Shown one piece after another: positions 10,525-24,117 of a stretch of 64,000 bases of DNA. Positions within the stretch are counted from its first letter, which is position 1, and every line of letters begins with the position of its first letter. This DNA comes from Xiphias gladius. Lineage: Eukaryota; Chordata; Actinopteri; Istiophoriformes; Xiphiidae. Both the position numbers and the translations under genes were made by a program. The notes under the pieces are model-generated. The model made no database searches and was not told the origin of the DNA. It was given only the letters and a program-made list of their open reading frames with translations. The DNA lies in the NCBI RefSeq assembly GCF_016859285.1, contig NC_053418.1, forward strand, positions 26,783,329 to 26,847,328, read 5' to 3'.

Positions 10525-13500
10525 GGTGTCCAAAGGTGGAACAAACTTTTACGCACGACTGTGGTCGGGTTATGGTTACCTGCGGGATAAACGTATCCGC
10601 ATATTTTGAAAGTCACTGAAACTAATGAAAGGTACTAACTTTAAGACTATTTTTGCCGTTTCTCTGGATGTTCTGTCTTAGAAAAATCCAGCCCACAGTC
10701 CAGTGCGCTCCGATGCCTCTCAGCTTGGGTCCAAGCTGATTTGCTCCTTGACACGTATGGACTCAGCGCGACACCCAGGAGTGGGTGGAGTTTCCCTGGT
10801 ATTACACTTTATGTGCAGGGAAAATGCTGCCTCAAGTTTCCTCACAGGCTGATGGAGCTGTTAGTCCCAAAGCAACACACCACAAAACCTGAACCAATTC
10901 CACACTTAAACCGCTTTACTGAAGAACGCCACACGCGCACCATCAATGAAATCTGACATGCCAGCACTCTGCAGATCCTGAGGTGAAGGTTTCCAGCTCC
11001 CTGTGCTGGGATGAGCTCCACCGATGTGGCCTCTCCTCCCGTGCAGGGCTGCATGGGGACAGTCTGCAGCGACCCAGCTCTGTGGAGGTGCAGACTCTGC
11101 CAGCGATTGTCCCCGGCTGGATTAGGCTCTGGGTTTCGGTTACACGCTTTTTATTGCTCAATGGTCCATGACAGCGCAGGAACGTCCCTGTAAAAACTTT
11201 CCGTGAGTGAGGGCGGCAGGTTCAGGATACATGCGTGCCACCCGTGATGTGCAGCACTGGGGCTCAACAGTGTGTCAACATGAAACTATGAAGTGTGAAA
11301 AATGACACTTACTTTATCTTGTTTCAGAAAAACAATGCAATGAATATCAATAACATTTCAAAGTTCATAAAAATGAGCATTTTGCTGTTGAAGCACAAAT
11401 TCATGCTGCAACAGTATCACAGTATTATTGTGACATGATTGAGTTTCTATATAAAGAATCCTTTGAGTTAACAAATGAGTCCAGATTTTACTCTAATACT
11501 GAAGTTTCACCGTTGACCTTGGAAATATTAATATGACAAGAAATTCTTAACTCAAAGTCCTACAGGCCTAATCACTCGTTAAAGTTCCAAAATGTGTGGT
11601 TAATCATTTATGAGAATGGCTTTTATGAGACCGATCTGAATATGTAACTTGCATCTACAAATGGGTATATCAAAGAGGAAACAACACGGGGCAGCTACAG
11701 TCACTCAGACCCGAATCAGCCCTGTAGCATCAACACAGTGTTCAGTCAGTGTGTGGGGTGCACGTGGCCGAGCAGTGTGGAGAAAATATGGACGGCGCAG
11801 GTGGAAGAGAGAACAAAAGAAAGAGGAAATGTGGAGCCCAGGGGGAACATATTAAAGGGGGAAAATCTCTGGAGCAAAGTGCATTAGATAAGTTCACAAG
11901 CAAGTGAACATTTCTCATTTAGTTCTGTGTTGTAGTTAATTTTGAGGAAAACTCTGAGGAAATGCCAGCTGCAAAACAAACACTCCAGAAGTGCACAGCA
12001 ATCATATGTAAGGATATTTATTCCTGATGCCTGATTTATGGAACTGTAACTGGCTAACTCTTGAAACTGAGGATACCTGGCTGATTTGAACTATTTGGGA
12101 TGTTTTTGAGGCATGTTTTGTGTGTATAAATGAAACTAAATGATATGTTTCTGGCATAACCAGTAAAAATATTTCAAGAAAACAAGTTTTTGATTTTCAC
12201 TGGCATATGCAGCAAAGTGCCTTCGCTATAGAGCCCTGACTCTGGTAATGTTGGAACCCCTAAACTCAACCCTTAACACAGATCATGTCTGTAGATAATA
12301 TCTGTGGTAAGATCAAGTCTATGACTGTTTTTCACTCATAATGTACTGTATGTTCACTTGAATGTACTAAACTGAAAAGGATTCATATTATCACACCATC
12401 TTTGACATTGATGACTGAATGAACATGTTTGAGTCACAACCTACAAAAACAAAAACTTTTACTTTTTAAAACAGAAAATATATGAAATCAAAGACATAAA
12501 TATTCCTATCAATAACTGGCAGTATAGTAAAAGTAAAATTTGATCATATAAAAGTTGCATCCACTGTGCTTAAAGGTCAGTGTCAAGGACTGTGTCCACT
12601 TATTTATAGCTTGTTACAACCTAAAAGTCATGGCCTTTGGTGAAACAGTGGTACAGGGTAAAAGCAGTTTTCCTTAAAACAACACACTGGGGCTTGGATT
12701 TCAGCAAGGATTTCACTGTGAAATCAGGAAATACCTCACACTGGACCTTTTGTTACAGCCTCCCGATGGCTCTCTGATCAGATGCCTAAGTAAGCACACA
12801 TCTTGCTCAGAGGTCATTCAAGATATGCAGTGGGTGGCAGAGCTGTTGATGTCCCAGTCTTTTTCTGGCAGAGATGCAGGGGAAAACCCTGCCTGTCTGT
12901 CAGCCAACTTCAAAGAGCCAGTCAGTAATCTGAAACAGGCCTCAGAATGATGGCAAACAAGACGCCTGGCTGTTATTTGTGGGTTTGGCCCACAAGCTGC
13001 GTGTGAAACCTGTCACTGAGGATGAACCCGCAGATCTCCACTGGGTCACTGCCCGGTAACACACTCTCCCTAGTAAAACCTTTTGGGAGTGGAGATATGG
13101 TCCATGATGCGGGAGCCGCTTGGAGAGCTGGGAGAGGAACCTTTATCATGCAGTGTTTTACCCCAGTATCAGTCCCTGCTTTGTTGAATTTTATGTTCTT
13201 AACACCTGCTGACGGGTAGATGTTTGCTGGGGAAAAGGAAGTGATGCATCTTAAATTTCCAGGTAATCTGGAATACACAGAGAATCTCTCCACGGCCACA
13301 ACGACACTGTGACTGAAGAGAGTCCCACCAACAGAACAAAGAAGCAGGGAGTAAAGTAGAATAGGTACAAAGGTCCAACTAGTGTAAATTATTAAAATAG
13401 CTGAATGCAATCGTTCGGCAGAGTTCAAGAGAAGGAGTGCAGAGAGTGGGAAATACACACTTCCAAAATAAAAATGACATGACGTAGGCATCTCCAGGTT

Positions 13501-13571
13501 ATCAGCATCAAAGACGATCCAGCACACACAAACTTCCGCACTTCCTGGGGAAATTCTGTAAGATTAATGAA

Positions 13572-13980
13572 TAACACTTTATAATGAAGCCTCCCATTTA
13601 AAGTGTAATTTAGTTACATGAATCAGGTACTAAAATAGTTACTGGTTCCTACTAATGTAGACATAGACACGTACGTAGAGTGGAAGAAAACCTGACTATG
13701 GGCCACAAGGGAGGAGCAACTGGGCATTTTAGAGGAAAGGAGAAATAAACTATACTCTAAGTATTTTTGTAAATACAAACACACTCTATAAAAGTATAAT
13801 ATATTTCTCCTTTCCTCCAAAAAGTTCCAATCATTAATTTCTTGTTTCTCGCAGTCTTGTTTTCCTCCAGTGTACCTATATTTTAGTACCAGGAGGGACC
13901 AGTAACTATTAAATCAGTTCCTGATTCATACAAGGAAATTACACTGTAAATCGCAGGCTATTTTATTTTTATAAGTGTTA
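13572..13980. repeat. Long-arm foldback element with TAACACTT ends, copy 2
   Basis: The element starts TAACACTTTATAATGAAG and ends with AAGTGTTA. The two halves are inverted copies of each other over most of the length: for example acatgaatcaggtac on the left pairs with gttcctgattcat on the right, and gtggaagaaaacctgac pairs with gtcttgttttcctccag. The left arm also matches, inverted, the right part of 4642-5335. At 409 bp with no open frame, it is a MITE-like element able to form a hairpin. Confidence 0.75.
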
Positions 13981-16149
13981 GCCACTAATGCAAATGATGT
14001 TTTCCCGGGTAAGTCAGGATGTAGCGGAAGGTAAGACATACTACAGTCAGTTTAAAGTTGTAGAATTCATGTTTTCAAGCTCATTAAAAAATCTACTTAA
14101 GATAAATGCATGATATGAATTGTTTTACACGATAGAAAGTAGTGTGAGAACATGCGACCACTACCTGGAGGTCATAGCTCAGCCACCTGTTTGTTTGCCA
14201 CGAGCTCACTGAGGATAGTAGCCAATTCGCTCTTTTGAGAAAAAGGGAGACTTTGACTGACGTCTGACTTCACAGATTGATCAATTTAACATAATCCTAT
14301 TTTTTCTTGGATCATGCAGGTTGTTGGAAAATTGCTATCTATCTTCTTGAGTCCACTGAACTTGAGAAGAAATCAAAGCCACTGATAGACCATGAAAAGA
14401 CAAGTAGACCGGGAACCAAATTGATTTTTTCAAGGGTCACTTGAAACTTGTGAGTCTACAGTATATAGAAAGTCTACGAATTGCACATTTCGTCACGTGA
14501 CCATATAATAGTAGGTCTATCAGTTATCAATCAAAACAACTGCCTTATCACCAAAGCTGGACAGATTACCACAAAACCACCAAACAAGTAAAATCAATGC
14601 CACAGAAGATAATCAGCGTTAAATGAAATCAGGATTGCCTGGTTTTCCCTAAACATAAGTACACCAGGCTACACACACAAGCAGGCCCACCCTCATACAC
14701 CCACCACATACACACACAAGCGACAAGTGACAGTCAACCAAAAACCACATCCAGGGCACAGATACTGTACCGTAAATTCCCTCACCACAGATATCTACTC
14801 ACTGGTGTTGCTGATGTCAGATGACTGGTCACTGCAAGTCGCTACAACTTTACGGTCCAAAGCCGAATGAAAAGAAATCAGTTTTTAAGCAGTGTGGTTG
14901 TTAATGGCTGGAACGTGTCTCACTGCAATGGCGTCTGATTGAAAATAATTGTGTGCGTTGTTTAACATGCCATTAGTTCAGAAGGCCAATTCACAGGGTG
15001 ATACAAAAGACACACTGTATATCACTGCATGAAACCACTTAGTAAAAACCTATAGAGGCCCAAGTTCCGGATGAATTCCCACATATTTGGTGCCTATGGC
15101 CCCAAGTCCTTTCATTCTTACTGAAGATACAAATCTTCAATTGTTTAAAAGGGTTCAGTAATTTCCTAAAAACAGCTGGATGTTGTAGGCTTCAGCAAAA
15201 GGTTACTCAAACAGAAGGAAATGGTGCATGTGTTGGGGACTATTTTCAGCGGCGGATTAATCCACATTTGGTGCTCTAGTGAGTATTTGTGGCTGCAGGT
15301 GTGCAGACTCCTAATACTCTTTTACTTTTATTGCTTTCGAGTCACTGCATCTAAAGTAAGCTGCAGTCCCTTAGTCAGATATAGCATCAAACATCTTTTA
15401 CCGACAATATCTTTTACAAGAATGTTAATCCACACTTCAATACATCTCTAATCAAGTCTCCCTGTCGTTTTCCAGCAGACTTTGTTTCCTCTGACTGGAA
15501 ATCGTCTCCACAGCCAGGGTCCCTGGAAAGCTTCCAAACCACTCTGGCCGTGCTGTCTCCCTAACACCTCTCATGTTTGGACAGTTGAACGTTGATGAAT
15601 GGCCTACTGGTAACAGGTTAGTGTGAGTGAACATATTTGGGCTTTGGAGGTGGGAGGAATGTAGTTTAACAGCAGAGCAGAGGTGCTAAAAGAGACGGGG
15701 CCTGAGTTGATATCGAAACAAACACACACAGCGGCCACATGTCTCGAGGTGAGGCAGACTGGAAGAGGAGCCATGAGAAAGTCAAGTGAAGGCGGTCACC
15801 ATCAGACTGCAGCATGTTGTATCATTACTCCATTCATGTCATATCCAATCCATCGAAGTGAAAGGAGTTTTTTTCCTATGTTAGATACTTCAAATATTCA
15901 GGTTTTATTCAGGATCGCTTAAAAAACAAAATTTTCAGATTACCTGTATTTCTTTGCTGCATGTTCGTATCTCCATTTTCAGTCATGTAAGGAACAGAAG
16001 AAAACACAACTTACAAGGATAGGAAAATACTCTGTTCAGTGGCAGCATTTTTTTGACTGGAAGAAGTGTTGCGTTTTTTTAGCCTACTGCATGTATGTGC
16101 ATGGAGAGGTGGTCACGCAGATGGTCAAGATGGCGCTTTTGGTTTAATG

Positions 16150-16400
16150 CATAAAAAGTCAAAGTAACATCCTGTAGAATTATTAACATTTAAACAAAAC
16201 CACAATATTTCCCTAACCTTAACCAACATGCTTTTGTTGCGTAAACCTAAGCAGCTCTCAGGATGTAAAGTGTCTAAGTCCTGCGCAATGCACAGCGTCC
16301 TTCCAAGCAACCAGACTCCCTGCCAATGACATATTGCACAAGAACAAAGCAGTCCCCTGATTGGAAACAACAGCCCCCCCCCTTCACTGGTTACCAGTAA
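16150..16400. repeat. Dispersed repeat, family A copy 3 (partial)
   Basis: The segment aaccacaatatttccctaac, then cttttgttgcgtaaacctaa, matches the block at 26460-26520 and at about 3200-3270. Only a core of about 70 bases is clearly shared, so the edges are guesses. Confidence 0.4.
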
Positions 16401-18234
16401 GAAGACAGGCAAGAGTTGAAAAGAGCTGATTTTAAGATTTTACTGTTCATGAGTCATATATGTTATCTATTTTATTTTTTTATTTCATTGTGGTATATTT
16501 TATTATATTTCATTTTTGTTTTTCATTTTCATTTTGTATTGTGGCCCTGAACTGTTTAACAGGTGCAACATTAATAAAGTTTATTCATGAGCTTCAAGGT
16601 TTATTTTTGACTTTGAAAACAGCAGTTTAGAATTATTTTTTTTGAATGCAAGGTCCAATTGAACTTGTTTTGGAAGCATTCAATAGCTTTCACATTTCAG
16701 AGCTAAGGAACTCTATCTGCTGTGGAAGGCCGTGAAATATGGTTGAAAGCTTCTACAACAAAGATCCTTGTGTTTTACTTTTTGTTTCTGTCAAAAATTT
16801 ATTAATACTATTGTCATTATTTATTTGCAGAATGTTAGAGCTACCTCTGGTAACACTTTCATTCATAATTCAATACTGTACTCCCGATCGTGGAGCTAGA
16901 ATGTTTTCTGGTTAAATGAACTTCTATATACATTCCCCGGATTGCAATATTTCCTACAGCAGAATAAGTTACATTCCTTCACTGCCACCACTACAAGCAG
17001 CCAGGAGTAAAGAATGTGGAGGCCAGAGCCAAAGCCCTCAGAACTTGAGAAGTGTCTGTGGGACATGATTCACACCGGCGCAGTTCAGTCAGAAGTGTGT
17101 TTCAGAATTAAACTGTGTGCGCAGACGAGACCGCCAGCAGATAACCTCTGGGCTGGCGGGATGAGTGAGGGGGTCTGAAGCAGAGGATTCACAAAGTGAT
17201 GTAAAGCATTCCTCACATTTCCCAGCTCCTCAGACACAGTTCAGACATATTTGCTCCTTAGGCCTGAATATTCACAACAATGCCAGTCAGTACTGTAGCA
17301 CTTTCTGGTGTCTTTGTCAAATCTGAGGCAAAAAAATGTGTTGGTAAACCCTCTGAGAATGACAATATTGAAATAAGAACAGACATTTTCATGTTTAGAT
17401 GAATTACAGTAAATTGAACAGGTTTGACTCCTTGCGAGAAACTTGTTGTCTGCTGCACAAAAAGGATGAAGCCAAAACAAATCAATAAATGAATGAACTA
17501 TAGTAAATAGGGGGTTTAGATTGAAAGAAAATGTGTGACAGGATGAAAAAAAGATGTTAATCTTACCTTTACAATGATTTTTAAAACGCTCCTCAGTTTC
17601 AGCTATCTGAGGAGCTAAAAAATGTTCATCAGGATTTTTTTTTTTTCAAATTAACAATGTATTTTAACACATATTACTCAAACTTGTGTCCTATACCTTA
17701 CTGCTAATGGCACTATTCCTGTTGCCATTTTTTGTCTTCAGTTTTTATTGTTGCAAAATAAATTCCACCTTGCACCTTGTACCTTTATGGAAGTTATGCA
17801 AAACACAGCTCACTGGGAGAAATAAATTAATTAAATAAATATGTTTAAAATACAAAACACATTGCCAAAAAAAATACACGTGAACTAACACAAAGTCTAA
17901 AATAAATCCTGCTTTATAATTATATGAAAAATGTAAAGTTAAATGTTAAATGATATTAAATTTCAACAAAACCTGCAGATAAAGGTCCAAGGTTACGCCA
18001 TGTAGGCCAACTGAAGAACCAAAACCTGTTATATAGCATAATGTTTATCAGATGTTTGTAGTGCAAAGTTACCCTGTTCTATATATGGTGGCAGATTAGC
18101 CTTAAAATAACCAAAACCTATTGAATATCTGCTAGAAATTCTTCTTACAACTAATTTGTTTTCCCATTTACATCCTGTGGTAACGTAACCACTGTCCAGA
18201 TTGTGTTCCCTGGCAGCATTTACTCTAGTCTAGG

Positions 18235-18360
18235 CCGTGCTACATTTTGGTACCACACACTAGTCGGACGGAGGTGGTCGAGGTGGGCGTCGGGCGTACC
18301 TGGGGGACCAGGGTTCACATCCTGAGTCCCGTCTGTAGTTAGGTTTATGCAACAACAGCC
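18235..18360. repeat. Possible tRNA-like repeat fragment
   Basis: The segment gaccagggttcacatcc resembles a degraded Pol III B box, about 35 bases after a G-rich stretch that could be a worn A box (ggtggtcgaggtggg). There is no tRNA cloverleaf and no 3' tail. It may be part of a SINE-like or family-A repeat. Very tentative. Confidence 0.2.
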
Positions 18361-21300
18361 TTTTGGTAACAGTAACAGAAAGATTGCTGTTTCAGTTCAG
18401 TGTTGATGCATTAAAACGTTATGTCTCAGGCTTCAAGTCACTGCAGATGTTTTTAACAATCTTTCACTAAAGATTGTTTAAAACAGAACCATCAATGATT
18501 GTTATATATAGATATTGTATTTTAAGAGTGGAAACTATTGAAAAACAAGTGAAATATGTTGTCAGTGAAAACTTTTTTCAGCGTCAACATTTTGCAACTC
18601 GTCAGACACGTTATTGAAAGTGTTTCCTTATTATGTTGATAACAAACATAATTCTGGTGGCATTATGTTTCTGTCAAAACGTATTTTATGTTGCAAATGA
18701 GTAGAACAGGGTTCTAGGTTTAAAGGGTCCCAGGTTTGATCTTTTTAACACTTCAACAGTCCTTGAGCAAAACACCGACATCATCAGGTAAATACCACAA
18801 ATTATGCCTAACAGCAGAAAATCAAAGTAAATGCAAAAGGCAAGAAAAACCAAACACATTAAAAGATATTAAAACGCAGGGGAAGAGTTGAGATAAAGTA
18901 AAAAAAATACACAAGCATGTGTAACTTGTGAACGGGAGCTGACAAAGCACATCCAATTCTAAATCCTTCAGCATCCAATACATCATGATTTCCTTATCTC
19001 CTCTCCTGCAGTCCAGTCCTGTCAAACAGGTGAAACAAAACAAACCAACATGAAACAAAAAATCTCCACTATTTCTTAGAATGCATGAAATTCTATTTCC
19101 TCTCTCACCACTAGGTGACCTAACCCGGTTTAAGATTACTCAACCGGTAGGAAGAAGACAACAGGAAAGTAGTCTGAGTTTATTTAGCAGGATAATGTAG
19201 GCCTATAGCTTCGTACTCAAAGTCTGGGTGATTAGCTCAGACCTGCAGAATTTTATGACAGAAGGATGCAAATGAAGGGAAACAGAGTACTGAAATAAAA
19301 ATATGTCTGGTGCTCTATTTACTGCTGTACTGTCAGTGTGACAGTCCCAACCTGGGAAAACCTGTGTGAAATTTTAACAGGTGTTTCTGATTCACAAACT
19401 ACAGGAATAAAAGCATCATAGAATCGGTAAGTGAATCGTATAAATAACAATTCGACTATAACATTACAAAATCACAAGAACAGAATTCATCTGCAGGTGT
19501 TTCTATGCCATGCATTGGTCTACAAATCAACATAGTTCATTTATCCTGCGTTTTGTGTCTGAAGTCACTTTGAACTTTTTCAGTATTAAACCAGACCAGG
19601 ATCCTTCCCCAACCTTAACCGTGTTCTGTGAGAGTCTAAACAGGACCATAAACCAGTTTAATAATGCTGGAGTCACTCCAAGTGGATATTGTAATGGAAG
19701 ATCGGATATTTTGGTGGAAAACAAATACGTTGTCTGTAAACATTTTTCTGATGCGTGCAGTGTCCATATTTTTTTGACTTTCCAAATACGTAAATTAACA
19801 ACCTCCTCATTATGTTAATAGAAAACATAATCCAGATGCAGTTCGGTTTCCTACAGAAACTATTTGCTGTTGCAAATTAGTTGTATAGAAATGTAATTTA
19901 GAGGAGACCGTTGAACTAATGCACATCTCAAAGGCTCATGTCAAGCTAAACCAGCAGTAAACAGAGTTAAGGTGCATTTAAGTGCTAAAGATGAAAAAGA
20001 ACCTTTGAAAAACGTATGGTATACTGTAGGACTTTTGACTGAGTTTTGTTTTTCAGCTATGTTTTGTTTGGACAGCAAACTTATCAGAAAGAAAGGTTTA
20101 CACAAAGAAAAAAAAAATCAATGTGCTTCCAGCACTAACAAGACTATAAATCAGTTGTATTGGAAGGTGAGCGAAGAAAGGGGATGAGAAAGATCTGTGG
20201 GAGGAGGAGGCAGAGGGCCCATAGAAATCAATTTTGACACATTAGAACTATTAGCTTATTGACAGGAGGAAGATGGATTGAAGGCGGGATGTTAGAGAGA
20301 GCTGTAACTGTAAAACAGCTTCTCCTCTGATGAGCTCTGTGGAAAACGATGCACTTTAAAAAGATCTACACTCAAGTATCTCGCCCTCAGTACTTTAAGC
20401 TCACGAGCATGAAGGAGAGAAGTCGACTTCAAATGCATAACAATACCTTACATTCGTATTTGAGTCTATTAGAAGACACTTCACAGTTATAGCAGAATGA
20501 AATGTCAATTAATTGAAAAACATGATTGACATTGATCATAAATTAAAACAACTCCTCCTCCTTTTTAAAGGACAATGAAAGACACATTTAAAAATATAAT
20601 TTAAAAATATTTTTTAAAATGATAATATTTTGAAATATTGTATACATTAGATTCAATGGATATTAAGAACTAAACAGAACAATTATTTTTCAATATATAT
20701 AAAGTTCTCAAGTACAATTCTCAATGTTTGACCTGCATGTTGAAAGTGAAAAATTATTCCTATCTCTTTTATATCTCTTTTCTGCCTCACAACCGGGAAT
20801 ACAATTCTAGGGGAGAAATGCTGTAACTTTTACTTATTTGTAGTTTTGCTTGTTTAAAACAGTCACATTGAAACATACTGAGTAAAAAAAATGCTGGAAT
20901 CAGCTTTTGACCCCTTGTACACGTTTTTGATATTAAAATGTAACCTCCCTCTAGTTTGCAAATTTACAAATAAAATAAGATCAAATAAAATATGGAGACC
21001 ATGACCTCCATGGTCGCTACAGCCCTGATGAAAGGAAGAAGAGCTGAGGATGACATCCAGCATAGTTCAGCCAAAAATGCCCGTGAATCATGACCGCTGA
21101 ATTAAAAAGTTGGTCAACGCTATTCAGTGATATTTAACGTATACTTGATGAGATCAGACAGACACCAGAACAATCCATGCACTCTCAATACATCGATGAT
21201 ATTCCCGATCAACACTTCAGGATACGGTGATGGACAGTGAACCATTAGAATTATCTCCAGTTCTTTCTTTTTAAGTCTGAAAAGAAGAAAATGTAACAAT

Positions 21301-23482
21301 CTTCCATCCCTATGGGTTACTTAATGGGCCTACCAGGAACACGCCCAAGGGTCCAAGGGATCAGGGGGCCCCAAGCCAGAGCCTTGTCTTTTCAGTCATG
21401 TTTCAGTCATGTCTTACAAAAAAGTGAACATTTGACTTATTATGTAAAGACACTAATGATAAAGTTAATTCCATTGCGTAATACTTTAAGAATAAACCGT
21501 GTTATGTTTAAGCTGAGATTGGAAACACGACCAATATATATGCTGTACAGTGAGCGCTCAGGAAAGTATGCTTGGAAGATATCAGAAGCCTAATCACCCC
21601 TTAAAATGACAAAAAAGTATGAAGACAGAACTGTTAGAATGACGCTCCAGTTTTTGTCACTTCAAAGTCATATAAATTGAGGAAAAACATCATGTCGCAG
21701 GCCACTCATGTGTAGGCCTCCCATATCAACTCATCCATCTGTTGTCATGTTGAGCTTTCATTCAAGTTCAGTGCTCTAAACTGAACACCGGGGCACTTTT
21801 CAGGCTAATTTACCCAAGCTGGCAGACTGTCGCTAATATTCTGGAGTAGGTTTCACTGTGTGAAGAAGTCAATCTTTTCATGGAGAAGTGGTCTCTGACT
21901 TTACAAAATTGCTCAAAACCCAGACAGCTGAGTCAAAATCTGGAGAATGGTGCACCATTCATTTTTCCTGCCAGTAGACATTATGCCAAACAGTATAGAA
22001 TAACCCAAACATGTGCCAAAACACATTATTTAAAGAGGAATGTGTATTTATCATAAATCAAAGTGTCAAACATAAAACAACCTTCAGCATGTGATCACTG
22101 CGGCTGGGAAATATTGACAGTGAATGCATGTGGGTAACAAATGCTGAAGACAAAATAGTTAGGAAATGAGCGTTTCAATTAAGTAGATGTGTTTTCCTTT
22201 TTGTCAGCACAAAGAGCCGGGTGAATGAAAAGTCCATTAAAATGCGTCTGAAACGAGCAGCGACTATATTTCACCCTGCTGACTGCTCTGACAGTATTCT
22301 CTCAGGCCTGTTGATTTGAATAGCGTGAATATTTATGTCCCGAGGTGTTTGGCTGTTCTTAATGTCTGCACTCTTTAAGCAGACAAAGAGGAGTTACTGT
22401 CTGCTGTAAGTGATTGTGTTTTAACAGAGGCTTGTCCTGCCAGAGGAAGCATTATGGTCTCCTCATTATTTAATCATTCGCTGCTTCACGCTAAGAGCTT
22501 GTCAGAAGGCTGGACACGCCGGGTTAACTGTATACTGTATATGCAATGTAAACTCATCCCCAACACACCGTCCATTTATCAAAGAAACTAACGTATGATT
22601 AATGCTAATAGATCACGCCCAGGTGATGTCATGGTATCTAAACATCAACAGAATCATCAATAGGCTTTGTCGACTTTTAAACAGAAATCAATTTGAAGTA
22701 ATTGTGTTACTCTACAGCAAAACATGTGCTCATAAAGATTTGATGCATAGGGACGTTTGAGACTAATTCTAAATTCTAAAAATATCATTGAATGTATTTG
22801 CATTTACCCTCGACTGCATCCCATGCTCCTATTGTGAAACAACAGTATGTATCGTCAATGAGTGGTTGAAGAACTATTCTTATCCTTTCCTTAAGAAGCA
22901 ACACCGACGTGAAGCCACTGGGACTAAACGGTGATTAAAATTCCAGTTTTAATCACTCGCTTTTCTGTGAATCTTTCAACCATATCTCACAACCATTACT
23001 AGTCACATTATAAGCAAAATATAAGCAGCATTTTAATATCAAAAATGCATAATAATTTATGGGTTTAGTAAATTTTGCATGTTATAGGTATTTAATTTGT
23101 TGGACGAAGCAAAAAGACACAGCCCTGTCCAGTGATTTTATCCATTAACATTTTCTACTTTGATTTGCTGGAAATCAGTACTTCACACCGCTGGATTGTT
23201 GGAAATCCATGATATGGTCAAAAAGCAAAGGTAAGTTGGACTGACTCACAGATCCCAGACATACAGTAAATGATCATAATACTGCTAGTCCAAACATGAC
23301 CTGAAACCTCCATCACCATCATTCTCAGGGGTACAGTCTGGGCACATGAACTCGAGATTAACCTCCTAAATTCAGTGATTAGCTTCATCTCAACGTTCAG
23401 CCAGCACAACCATTTCAGTTCACTGCACCTGCACAACCCCTGTATGTGGCCAGAGTTACACCCACTATTAACAAATGTCAGC

Positions 23483-24117
23483 CGGTGGTGGACAAGTTAT
23501 TTGAACAGTGTAATCAATTACTCCTTATCATATTACTAACTGAAAAAGTAATTACATTTTAATTAATGTAATATTATTATCAACAGCAAAAGTAATTGGT
23601 TACATTACTCACTACTCTGTCAAAGGTGCCTTTACTCAGCTCCAAAGCCTCCACGGCCACACGTCACATACTGTAGTCTCTATTCAACACATGTAGAAAT
23701 ATAAAACAAGAATATAAAACAATCACTAGTTAGCTTAGCGTTAGCCTTGGTGATTGTACACAGCACTATAGTTACATCCTCACAGTAAAGCTGCAGAGTT
23801 CATCCACCCTCCAAGATAACCAGATGAATCCTGAATGCAGGCTCACCAGTGGATAACGCTAGCAAGCTAGCTAAGAGGACACAACATGGAGGCTAAATAA
23901 GACAACACTGGCGTTGCTTTTGGTAGAGGCACACAGCTTTCCTCCAACCTTTAGTCCCTGTGCCAAGCTAGCACATCCCAGACTGGTCTGTCCACGGAGC
24001 ATCAACTGAGCAGCTGACAACAAACCATCCATCTAACTCTCAGGCAGTGGACAAGCTAACCCCAAAATGTTGAAGTAGGCAAGCGTCATTAAGTCTACAT
24101 ATTACTGCCCAACACTG
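23483..24117. mobile_element. hAT-like non-autonomous element
   Basis: The left end CGGTGGTGGACAAGT and the right end, whose reverse complement is CAGTGTTGGGCAGTAA, are inverted versions of the CAGTGTTGGGCAAGT terminus seen on many fish hAT elements (family knowledge). Inside are the typical words aaaagtaattacatt and taattggttacattact. The 640-bp element has no transposase frame. No clean 8-bp target duplication could be recognised. Confidence 0.6.

Noticed and set aside
12973..13527. 184-codon minus-strand open frame
   Set aside because: It is the longest frame in the desert but starts at a non-ATG codon. It has no recognisable domain, no splice context and no partner exons. Chance is the simplest explanation.
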